A DNA stretch of 5,244 nucleotides from Prevotellaceae bacterium. Its GTDB lineage: Bacteria; Bacteroidota; Bacteroidia; Bacteroidales; UBA932. The notes beneath the pieces are model-generated. The model made no database searches. It saw only the letters and a program-made list of their open reading frames with translations, and was not told the DNA's origin. The DNA lies in contig JAITOI010000193.1 of NCBI GenBank assembly GCA_031289995.1, positions 1-5,244 on the forward strand. Direction: 5' to 3'. The position numbers and the translations under genes were made by a program. Below, piece after piece: positions 1 through 5,244 of the stretch (within the stretch, counting starts at the first letter, position 1; each line of letters opens with the position of its first letter).

Positions 1-86
1 TCTTACGTTGGCCGCAACGCGTCTTACGTCAGCCCGAGAAGCCCCGCATAGGACGCCACTGTCTTAATCCTAAACTCCTACAACTC
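1..86. other. Non-coding tail downstream of the operon
   Basis: This stretch follows the TAG stop of the PepSY gene. No supported gene lies in it; the only minus-strand frame is a GTG-started run of 11 codons that I do not believe. It holds two copies of TCTTACGT (1-8 and 21-28), a weak 5-bp hairpin (CGTTG, loop GCCG, CAACG, at 6-19) and the short repeats listed separately at 64-89. No GC-rich hairpin followed by a T-run is visible in the minus-strand direction, so the operon terminator is either outside the window or not of the intrinsic type. Confidence 0.5.
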
Positions 87-89
87 CTA
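64..89 (-). repeat. Three short tandem units (TAGGAGTTG-like) at the xusC stop
   Basis: Read on the minus strand, the units are TAGGAGTTG (81-89), TAGGAGTT (73-80) and TAGGATTAA (64-72). The first unit contains the TAG stop codon of the PepSY gene. The units are short and degenerate. They may be slippage products or a remnant of a GGATT-type extragenic repeat; no function is apparent. Confidence 0.4.
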
Positions 90-1427
90 ATTCCGCCCAC
101 AATTCCTCCCCTTCCTCCCCACCACCCTCTTTATCCACATATAGTACCCCGTAAGCGGCAACGTCGCCCCCAGCAATGCCGCCAGAAACGTGAGAATGCG
201 GGTGGTGATGCCGCCCCAGCTGCCCACGTGCACGGCGTATATCCAGCCGCGCATCTTGCTCGATGTGGGGGCATCCTTGTAGTAGCTGGCCTCGGTGATG
301 TGGCCGGTGTGCGGGTCGAAGGCGTAGCTGTCGGAGGCTCGGCTGTTGACCGTGCTCGATAGCGCAACGGAGGCTCGGCCGTCCTGCATGGTGATGCTCT
401 TGTGGCGGGGGTAGAGCGTTCGCAGGCTGTCGACGACGGACTGCCACTGCCGGTAGTTGACCCTGCCGGTGGCTTGCCCGCCGCCGCCTCCACGGTAGCC
501 TCTGCCTTCGCGCTGTCCGCCTTCGACGCCGTCGGGACGTCCGCCGCCGCGGTTGCCTCTGCCTTCATGCAGGGAGTCGCGGGCGTATTCGGGACGTCCG
601 TCGCCGCGGTTACCTCGTCCTTCGCGCGGGCTGTCGTCGGTGGAAGCATCGGAGCTATCGTCCGCGCTGTCGCTGCGTTCGGGGGTGGCGGTGGCCGATT
701 GCGGCGCAGCTCCGCGATGCCCCATTTGCGGCGCCTCGAGGCCGAAGACGCGGTAGAAGCCGTTGCGGTACCAGCTGAACGAGTAGGTCAGCCCGGTGAG
801 CGACATGGCCAGCAGCAGCACGAAGGCGTAGACCCCTCCGGCCACGTGCAGGTCGTGCCAGAACCGCCGCCAGCCGTAGGTCAGCTTCACTTGCAGGCGG
901 AGCCGCAGAGCCTTCCTCGTTTTCGGTATCCAGATGATGAGGCCGGAGATGAGCACGAACACGAAGAGCAGCGTGCTGACGCCAACAACAGTCTTGCCCA
1001 GCGAAAAGCTGCCGTCGCGCTTGAAGCTCCCCATCAGCCAGCGGTGCAGCTGGCGCATGACGGTGAAGAAATTGCGCTGCGGCCCCAGCTGCATGTCGCG
1101 AATTTCACCCGTGTAGGGGTCAACGTAGATGGCAGCCCCTCGTCCCTGCCCGTTGAGGCTCATCCGGTAGCACCGCCTCGGGTCGTTGGGGATTTGTACG
1201 CCGGCAATGGATAGCGTGTCGGGCAGCTCCGCCTGAACAGCGCGCACCAGCCGCCCGACGGGAATTGCTTCCTCCTTCTGCTCGTCCACGAAGTAGCGCG
1301 AGGGGTTGCTCCACTCCGTGATTTCGGTTTCGAACACCAGCATCGCGCCCGAAAAACAGATGACCGCGATAATTAATCCAAACGGGACGGAGAGCCAGAG
1401 ATGGATTTTACGAAATAGCTTTTTCAT
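87..1427 (-). CDS. xusC: PepSY_TM inner-membrane protein, XusC-like (probable siderophore iron release/reductase)
   Basis: A 446-residue protein. Four membrane segments are visible at about 13-33, 145-167, 196-218 and 408-433. The positive-inside rule puts both termini and the Arg/Lys-rich 168-195 loop in the cytoplasm. The two large periplasmic loops each carry a PepSY-type unit, at about 55-112 and 322-385; both contain a DP-x-TG turn (DPYTG at 103-107, DPHTG at 371-375). Histidines typical of PepSY_TM proteins lie near the helices: H9 (KIHLWL), H128 (LHRWL), H191 and H194 (HDLHVAGG), and H400 (AVHVGSWGG). Related proteins such as FoxB and FpvG are linked to reductive iron release from siderophores, and histidines like these could bind haem; that role is inferred here. 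The start is 3 nt after the stop of the DUF4374 gene, so translation is probably coupled. The second loop carries an unusual Asp/Ser- and Arg/Gly-rich insertion at about 240-320. PepSY_TM family is secure; XusC orthology is likely but rests on context. Confidence 0.88.
   Translation of the reverse strand: MKKLFRKIHLWLSVPFGLIIAVICFSGAMLVFETEITEWSNPSRYFVDEQKEEAIPVGRLVRAVQAELPDTLSIAGVQIPNDPRRCYRMSLNGQGRGAAIYVDPYTGEIRDMQLGPQRNFFTVMRQLHRWLMGSFKRDGSFSLGKTVVGVSTLLFVFVLISGLIIWIPKTRKALRLRLQVKLTYGWRRFWHDLHVAGGVYAFVLLLAMSLTGLTYSFSWYRNGFYRVFGLEAPQMGHRGAAPQSATATPERSDSADDSSDASTDDSPREGRGNRGDGRPEYARDSLHEGRGNRGGGRPDGVEGGQREGRGYRGGGGGQATGRVNYRQWQSVVDSLRTLYPRHKSITMQDGRASVALSSTVNSRASDSYAFDPHTGHITEASYYKDAPTSSKMRGWIYAVHVGSWGGITTRILTFLAALLGATLPLTGYYMWIKRVVGRKGRNCGRN
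483..623 (-). repeat. 57-bp in-frame tandem repeat encoding EGRGNRG units (2 full, 1 partial copy)
   Basis: The PepSY gene contains a 57-bp (19-codon) repeat. Unit 1 is 567-623 and encodes EGRGNRGDGRPEYARDSLH. Unit 2 is 510-566 and encodes EGRGNRGGGRPDGVEGGQR. Unit 3 is partial (483-509) and begins EGRGYRG. By eye, the first 35 bases of units 1 and 2 match at 31 positions, so this is a DNA-level duplication and not just biased composition. The repeat follows an Asp/Ser-rich stretch (about residues 251-266) and leads into a Gly run just before the second PepSY unit. It lies in the predicted periplasmic loop between helices 3 and 4. Confidence 0.85.
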
Positions 1428-1430
1428 GGC

Positions 1431-2693
1431 TTAGTACGTCAGCTTTCCTACAGCCGTTGCGCCCTCTGCCACTATCTCCAAGCCTTTGCTGGCGGAGGCT
1501 GTAGCGGGGTCGATGAGGTAGATGTACGGGTAGTCCTCGGTGGATACGACGGGGACGGCGATTTTGCCGTTCTCGGCGTGCGGGGTGATGCTCATGAGCG
1601 TCATCACGTCGGGGCTGGGCAGGCCGCTCACCAGCCGGTAGCTCTTGGCCACCACGTCCACCACCGCCAGCATGTTTGCCTGCTGGCCGTTGGGCGATGC
1701 GGCGTCGTTGCACATTTGCAGCAGAAAATAGTTGCCCGTGATGTGCCACACGCGGTTGAGATTTCGCCCTTCGGCAGCCGCCTCGATGTCGAAAAAGTAG
1801 TCGGGGTCGAAGCGCGTTTCGCCCTTCTTGATGCGCAGCGCACCCGCAGGTTTTGTCGTGCTCGTGTTGACAAGGCCGGAGGAAAAGACGTACACGTTGT
1901 CGTTGTCATCCTTCGCCAGGCCGCTGTAGTAGGCCGATTGCATGCGTCCGGAGGCGGCGCCCAGACGGTTGTCGCGGGCGATGACGTAATTCAAATCCTT
2001 GTCGAAAATGGCCACCCACACGCTGTCGGGAAATTGCGGCGTTGTTGGCGTTGGGCATACGGCCGAGAAGAACCTATCGCCCACCTCGAGGATACCCGAA
2101 ATGGTCGCCTTTTCGCCGTTGCCCGTAAGGTTTGCGCTGGCAACTATTTTCGTCGTGTAGGACGATGCCTCCGCGTCAATAAAGGCGAACTGAATGCCCG
2201 GCGTGCCGTCGGCCTGCGTTACCTCCGCGGCGGTTATCACGTGGTCGCCAAAGACGCCGTAGGTGGTGTATCGCGGCGCCTGAAACAGCTCCTTCCTCAC
2301 GTACAGCTTGCCGTCCTCGTTGAGCGCGTACGAGCTGCCCTCGCCGGCATCGCCCTGGCGGTACTGCAGGCGGTAGACGTACTTGTTTTTGTAGTAAATC
2401 CAGGCCGTGCCGGAGGCGGCCTCCAGCCCGTTGCCGACAATGGACACCTGCCCCGACAGAATGTCCTCGGCCTGCACGAGGTAGGCGCCATCCTCGCTGG
2501 TGGCAGCGATGATGTAGGCGCCCTTTTGCTCCGGCACGTCGTCCGCATTTTCGTTGTCGCCGCAGGAGCTCAGCATCGGAGCTAAGACCGCAACAGCAAC
2601 TGCGCCCGCAAGGGCTACTCTGCCCGCACGGGCAGCTCTGCTCATCCGAGCATTTGCGCCCCGCAGGGCGACTTTCAGCATCTTCTTTTTCAT
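1431..2693 (-). CDS. xusB: DUF4374 surface lipoprotein, XusB-like (ferric-siderophore binding)
   Basis: A 420-residue protein with a lipoprotein signal: basic N-terminus, hydrophobic stretch at about 26-41 and lipobox LSSC with the acylated cysteine at C44. The following GDNENADD is acidic, like the Bacteroidota lipoprotein export signal, so surface exposure is likely. The rest (about 57-420) fits the DUF4374 family. It shows repeated strand-turn motifs of beta-propeller type, such as DNDNVYVFS (263-271) and YPYIYLIDPATA (388-399). In B. thetaiotaomicron the DUF4374 protein XusB binds ferric enterobactin; the same role is inferred here. The ATG at 2693 is chosen because it sits in an A-rich Bacteroidota-type start context (TCAAAAA before ATGAAAAAG), 26 nt after the receptor stop. 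It gives an unusually long 25-residue basic n-region. M17 (ATG at 2645) would give a more ordinary 28-residue signal and is a real alternative. No Shine-Dalgarno is seen. Confidence 0.87.
   Translation of the reverse strand: MKKKMLKVALRGANARMSRAARAGRVALAGAVAVAVLAPMLSSCGDNENADDVPEQKGAYIIAATSEDGAYLVQAEDILSGQVSIVGNGLEAASGTAWIYYKNKYVYRLQYRQGDAGEGSSYALNEDGKLYVRKELFQAPRYTTYGVFGDHVITAAEVTQADGTPGIQFAFIDAEASSYTTKIVASANLTGNGEKATISGILEVGDRFFSAVCPTPTTPQFPDSVWVAIFDKDLNYVIARDNRLGAASGRMQSAYYSGLAKDDNDNVYVFSSGLVNTSTTKPAGALRIKKGETRFDPDYFFDIEAAAEGRNLNRVWHITGNYFLLQMCNDAASPNGQQANMLAVVDVVAKSYRLVSGLPSPDVMTLMSITPHAENGKIAVPVVSTEDYPYIYLIDPATASASKGLEIVAEGATAVGKLTY
2595..2672 (-). repeat. 54-bp-spaced duplication within the XusB signal region
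   Basis: Two 24-bp segments, 2649-2672 and 2595-2618, agree at 18 of 24 bases without gaps. They encode VALRGANA (residues 8-15) and VALAGAVA (26-33). A related 12-bp GCCCG(T/C)-type segment, GCCCGCACGGGC (2622-2633, plus strand), is itself palindromic and matches GCCCGCAAGGGC at 2604-2615 with one mismatch. The pattern suggests local duplication that lengthened the N-terminus of the lipoprotein, although Ala/Gly codon bias in a GC-rich gene may contribute. Confidence 0.4.
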
Positions 2694-2719
2694 TTTTTGA
2701 TGATGGTTTTGATGGTTGA

Positions 2720-4885
2720 TTATTTGCTAAAAAAATACCTGAGCTTGGCCGAGAAGCTGCGCCCCGGCTTCTGCAAGCTGAAGTTGTCGTACATCCGCTC
2801 GTCCGTCAGGTTGCGGCACTCCAGGGCGACGTTGTAGCGCCCGTTCTGGATGGCGTACGACAGGCTAATATCGTGCGACAGCTGCGACGGGATGATGTCC
2901 TTCGACGCGTACTCGCCGTTGGTTCCCCAGCGCAGCGGAAATTGGTAAACGTAGAGCAGGTTGTAGCCCACGTGCAGCGCGTTTTGCTTCCCGCCCAGGC
3001 GGGCAATGAGCAGGCTGCAGTCGCCGTTGCCGAACAGGTAGGGCACGTTGGGCACGCGCGACAGGTAGCTCGTGCTCACAACGGTGGCGCTGCCCGACTT
3101 GTACCTCTCCTGGTTGATGAGGCTCTGGTAGGTAAAGTTGCCGCCAATGCTAAGCCAGCGCTTGTACGAGTAGCGCAGCTCGCCGTTGAAGCCGATGTTG
3201 CTCACGTGGCCGTGGTTTTCGTACGAGGCCGTGCCGTGCGAGTACTCCGGCACGCGCCGGATGTAGTCCCTGATGTCGCGGTACATGAAGCCGGCATCGA
3301 CGAACAGCACGTGCGTGTTGCCGAACGTTTTGTCGTAGCTCAGGCTGAGGTTGTAGCTGTTGCTGTGCTCGGGGCGCAGCACGGCGTTGCTTCCCTCGAG
3401 GTCTTCGTCGCCAAACAGCTCGTTGGCGGTGGGCAGGCGGTAGGTTTTTTCGTACGACAGCTTGAGCTGCATGTCCCAGAAGAGGTAGGTGGTAGCCGCG
3501 CCGTAGCCGATGGTCGAAAGCGTTTCGGAAAACTGCTCGTACTTGGCGCTGGTGGTGGTCGAGGTGTTTTTGGGGCCGGTGGTGAGCTGCAAATAATTTT
3601 TGGCGAACAGGGAGATGTTCCAATGCTTGCTGTAGTCGAGCTTGTAGGATAGTCCGGCTACGTTTTTGGTGGTTACTTTGGGGAAGGTATCCGTGGCGCT
3701 CAGCGTGCCTTCGAGGGCAAGCCTGTCCTCGCTTTTGCGGTCGAAGGTGGTGAGCACGCTGTTGAGCGAAAGGCTGTGCCGGTTGCGTCGGTAGCTCAGG
3801 TTGGCGGTGGCGCTGCCGTTGTGGTTGTAGAACTTCGCGAGCGAGTAGCTGGCCTCGCCCCGCTTCGCCGTTTCGATGTAGTCGCCGCTCCAGCTGTACT
3901 GCCGCGAGGTGGTGTCCACGTTTTGCGCGTAGCCGAAGTTGTAGTTTCCCGTCAGGCTGAAGTCGAGGCCCTCGACCAGCAGGTTGCGCTTGCGGTACTG
4001 CAGCGTCGGCATAATCGTTGTGCCCTCCCTGAACTTCGCGCCGAAAACAATCTTCATGATGTTGGCGTTTTGGATGTCGGCCCTCTCCTGCCCCAGCGTG
4101 ATGCCGAAGAGCAGCTGGTCGGCGTACTTTTTGCCCACCAGCCCCAGCTTGACGATGAGCGTTTCGTTGTGGTAGTTGCCGTGAAAGCCGCGCACGCGCT
4201 GGTCGCTGGCGCTGTAAATCCCCGTCTGCAAGTCCAGCACGGGCGTGTACACCCAGAAGCTGTTGTCCGAGTAGTTCTGAAAGGCGTTGAGCTGCATCGT
4301 GAAGCCGTTTTTGGTGGTATGCCCCGCGTTGACGTACGACTTGTGGGTGTTGAACGAGCCGAAGGAGTAGGAGGCATCGACGAAGGTCCGCCTGCGCTTC
4401 TGGTCGGTAACGATGTTGATGGCGCCGCCCAGAGCATCGGCCCCAAACTCGACGGGCACCACGCCCTTGTAGACCTCAATTCGCTCCGCCAGATTTATCG
4501 GAATATTGTTGATTTGGAAGGCGGAGCCGAAGCCCTCCATCGGGACGCCGTCCATGAAAAACTTTATGTGCCGACCGCTAAATCCGTTCAGCGAAAACTC
4601 GGCAGCGGAGCCAACGCCCCCCGACTCCCTGACGCGCACGCCCGAAATCCTGTCGAGCGCGTGGGCAAGGTCTAAGCTTTTGTTGTGCAGCGCCCGCGCG
4701 TCAATAGCCACCACGTTGTACGCCGACTCGTTCACCTTGCGCGTGGCCGACTTGCCCACCACCGTAACCTCATCCAGCTTCACCACGCTGCTATCTTCCA
4801 AAGCATTTTGCGGGGCAAGATTTTGCGCCGACACCGACACCGCGCCAAGCCAACAAAACAAAAATATGTACCAACATTTCCTCAT
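2720..4885 (-). CDS. xusA: TonB-dependent outer-membrane receptor, XusA-like (ferric siderophore)
   Basis: From the ATG at 4885 the product is 721 residues. It opens with a textbook signal peptide (MRKCWYIFLFCWLG..., cleavage after VSA at residue 20). A TonB box, DEVTVVG, follows at 38-44. The plug domain spans about 46-160 and contains DRISGVRVRESGG, the LNGFSGRHIKFFMDGVP segment and the conserved close VYKGVVPVEFGADALGGAIN. The remainder is a beta-barrel with alternating strands and ends NLTDERMYDNFSLQKPGR...LRYFFSK. There is no carboxypeptidase-D-like N-terminal domain, so it is a conventional receptor and not SusC-like. Neighbouring DUF4374 and PepSY_TM genes point to siderophore iron rather than glycan uptake. 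In-frame upstream starts exist: ATGs at 4897 and 4909 (inside a 12-bp tandem repeat), an ATG at 4951, and a TTG at 4954. The last two lie within or upstream of the predicted promoter and are excluded if that promoter is right. Receptor identity is near certain; the ligand is inferred. Confidence 0.92.
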   Translation of the reverse strand: MRKCWYIFLFCWLGAVSVSAQNLAPQNALEDSSVVKLDEVTVVGKSATRKVNESAYNVVAIDARALHNKSLDLAHALDRISGVRVRESGGVGSAAEFSLNGFSGRHIKFFMDGVPMEGFGSAFQINNIPINLAERIEVYKGVVPVEFGADALGGAINIVTDQKRRRTFVDASYSFGSFNTHKSYVNAGHTTKNGFTMQLNAFQNYSDNSFWVYTPVLDLQTGIYSASDQRVRGFHGNYHNETLIVKLGLVGKKYADQLLFGITLGQERADIQNANIMKIVFGAKFREGTTIMPTLQYRKRNLLVEGLDFSLTGNYNFGYAQNVDTTSRQYSWSGDYIETAKRGEASYSLAKFYNHNGSATANLSYRRNRHSLSLNSVLTTFDRKSEDRLALEGTLSATDTFPKVTTKNVAGLSYKLDYSKHWNISLFAKNYLQLTTGPKNTSTTTSAKYEQFSETLSTIGYGAATTYLFWDMQLKLSYEKTYRLPTANELFGDEDLEGSNAVLRPEHSNSYNLSLSYDKTFGNTHVLFVDAGFMYRDIRDYIRRVPEYSHGTASYENHGHVSNIGFNGELRYSYKRWLSIGGNFTYQSLINQERYKSGSATVVSTSYLSRVPNVPYLFGNGDCSLLIARLGGKQNALHVGYNLLYVYQFPLRWGTNGEYASKDIIPSQLSHDISLSYAIQNGRYNVALECRNLTDERMYDNFSLQKPGRSFSAKLRYFFSK

Positions 4886-4909
4886 CGAATTAACCATCGA
4901 ATTAACCAT
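4886..4909 (-). repeat. Perfect 12-bp tandem duplication creating stacked in-frame ATGs before xusA
   Basis: On the minus strand ATGGTTAATTCG occurs twice in a row (4898-4909 and 4886-4897) and is followed at once by the ATG at 4885. Because the unit is four codons long, this gives three in-frame starts (MVNS-MVNS-MRKCW). The third gives the normal signal peptide. The two extra units would add neutral residues to the n-region or serve as an AT-rich leader. Confidence 0.9.
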
Positions 4910-4923
4910 TAAATTTCCGGCTG

Positions 4924-4954
4924 CAAAGGTCGGGGTATTTGGCTTCACCATCAA
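4924..4954 (-). promoter_or_regulatory. Predicted Bacteroidota-type promoter of the xusABC-like operon
   Basis: On the minus strand a -7-like box GACCTTTG (4924-4931) matches TAnnTTTG at five of its six fixed positions. It is preceded, after 20 bp, by TTG (4952-4954) as the -33 element. Spacing of about 19-21 bp is usual for the primary sigma factor of Bacteroides. Transcription would begin near 4917-4920, giving a leader of about 33-36 nt to the ATG at 4885. This excludes the TTG (4954) and ATG (4951) as starts, since they would lie upstream of the transcript. No Shine-Dalgarno is visible, as expected for the phylum. Confidence 0.65.
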
Positions 4955-4980
4955 TCCTTAGTTGTAATGATTTTTGGTGG

Positions 4981-4993
4981 TATTTTCAAAATA
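4981..4993. promoter_or_regulatory. Perfect AT palindrome, possible operator
   Basis: TATTTT-C-AAAATA is a perfect 13-bp dyad. It is centred about 68 bp upstream of the predicted transcription start, a position where an activator could bind. It does not resemble a full 19-bp Fur box. AT-rich palindromes of this size arise by chance, so the regulatory reading is only a suggestion. Confidence 0.25.
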
Positions 4994-5046
4994 GGATTCG
5001 GGGAGGAGGACCTGCACAATACCTATTACTGATGATTTGTGAACTT

Positions 5047-5077
5047 GATGTGCGATTTTGCGACGTGCGATGTGCGA
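5047..5077. repeat. Three copies of GAYGTGCGA
   Basis: GATGTGCGA occurs at 5047-5055 and 5069-5077, and GACGTGCGA at 5062-5070, overlapping the last copy by two bases. Related but weaker ...GCGA steps fill the gap. It looks like a small degenerate simple repeat of the sort found between Bacteroidota genes, and not like an ordered operator array, since the spacings (15 and 7 bp) are irregular. Confidence 0.5.
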
Positions 5078-5100
5078 CAATGCCAGCGGCTATGTCCGTT

Positions 5101-5120
5101 GTCTGAATTAGGATTTTTAG
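5101..5120. repeat. Possible remnant of a GGATT-type extragenic repeat
   Basis: GTCTGAATTAGGATTTTTAG resembles, from memory, the GTCTGAATNAGGATTT...AGGATT extragenic sequences scattered through many Bacteroidota genomes. Only one short, truncated copy is present, followed by GCTAAATC where another AGGATT unit would be expected. Assignment is tentative. Confidence 0.25.
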
Positions 5121-5161
5121 GCTAAATCTTTTTTTGAGGTGCTATTCCAATCGTCCTGCTG

Positions 5162-5211
5162 TGCGCACGGGTGTAGGTCGTGCCCCGAAGGAGGCCTGTG
5201 CACCGTGCGCA
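5162..5211. repeat. Large imperfect inverted repeat (about 50 bp)
   Basis: TGCGCACGG (5162-5170) pairs exactly with CCGTGCGCA (5203-5211). After a one-base bulge at G5171, T5172-G5173 pair with C5201-A5202. An inner stem can form between 5175-5179 (AGGTC) and 5193-5197 (GGCCT, with one G-U pair). The outer arm is strong and GC-rich. No T-run follows on either strand, so a simple intrinsic terminator is unlikely. It could be an extragenic palindromic repeat or a structured RNA piece. Confidence 0.45.
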
Positions 5212-5244
5212 AAGACGTGCGTTTGTCGTTACCGTAGGCTGCGC

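Larger units (their letters stand above)
4932..5244. other. Upstream intergenic region without a convincing gene
   Basis: Apart from the promoter upstream half, this region is non-coding as far as I can tell. Two minus-strand frames remain open from the window edge to stops at 5122-5124 and 5117-5119, but their translations are not protein-like. A plus-strand frame (5139-5237) encodes a Cys-rich 32-residue peptide and is treated as a finding. The region also holds an AT palindrome, short direct repeats, a GGATT-type motif and a long imperfect inverted repeat, listed separately. Confidence 0.5.

Noticed and set aside
1..28. Terminator or direct-repeat element (TCTTACGT twice, CGTTG-GCCG-CAACG hairpin)
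   Set aside because: The stem is only 5 bp and no T-run follows in the operon direction; two 8-bp copies are too little to call an element.
483..623. CRISPR array
   Set aside because: The 57-bp units are adjacent, in frame and coding, without unique spacers; they are a protein repeat.
402..4675. Long plus-strand open frames opposite the operon (402-1214, 1578-2585, 2873-3652, 3776-4675)
   Set aside because: They are antisense to well-supported genes, rich in Ala, Val, Arg and His, and lack recognisable domains. They arise from the GC-rich codon use of the minus-strand genes.
4924..5000. Fur box at the operon promoter
   Set aside because: No stretch approximating the GATAATGATAATCATTATC consensus was found around the -33/-7 elements, although iron control is expected for the family.
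5101..5211. Cobalamin riboswitch upstream of the receptor
   Set aside because: GGTGC-like and hairpin-forming sequence is present, but no B12-box-like GCCACTG and no ordered core are seen. The region is also upstream of the predicted transcription start.
5117..5244. Minus-strand frames open from the window edge, as the tail of an upstream gene
   Set aside because: Two different frames stay open over the same 120-odd bases and neither translation looks like a protein; stops fall at 5122-5124 and 5117-5119. They cannot be told from chance.

Overview
The window carries one minus-strand operon that looks like a complete siderophore-iron uptake module of a Bacteroidota bacterium, most likely Bacteroidales. 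In order of transcription it encodes a TonB-dependent outer-membrane receptor (2720-4885), a DUF4374 lipoprotein (1431-2693) and a four-helix PepSY_TM inner-membrane protein (87-1427). The genes are separated by only 26 and 3 nt. Family content and order match the xusABC (xenosiderophore utilisation) locus of Bacteroides thetaiotaomicron, in which XusA is the receptor, XusB a surface lipoprotein that binds ferric enterobactin, and XusC a PepSY inner-membrane protein. The symbols used here rest on that match; the actual ligand cannot be read from the sequence.

The phylum call rests on four things: the DUF4374 family, which is typical of Bacteroidota; a promoter of the Bacteroidota type (TTG, 20 bp, then a TAnnTTTG-like box); start codons preceded by A-rich sequence with no Shine-Dalgarno; and an acidic stretch after the lipoprotein cysteine. 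The coding DNA is GC-rich, which produces several long but spurious open frames on the plus strand.

Layout. 1-86: non-coding tail after the operon, with short 8-9 bp repeats and no clear terminator. 87-1427: xusC-like gene with an unusual Arg/Gly-rich 19-residue repeat in its second periplasmic loop. 1431-2693: xusB-like lipoprotein with a duplicated signal-peptide region. 2720-4885: xusA-like receptor whose start lies behind a perfect 12-bp tandem duplication that gives three in-frame ATGs. 4924-4954: predicted operon promoter. 4955-5244: no convincing gene; it holds an AT-rich palindrome, short GAYGTGCGA repeats, a GGATT-type extragenic motif and a large imperfect inverted repeat.

Likely joint role (inference from the families): XusB captures the ferric siderophore at the cell surface, XusA imports it across the outer membrane using TonB energy, and XusC helps release iron, probably by reduction, in the periplasm. 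No cytoplasmic iron transporter is present in the window. I found no wholly new system. The most unusual items are the RG-repeat insertion in XusC and the tandem start-codon repeat in front of XusA.
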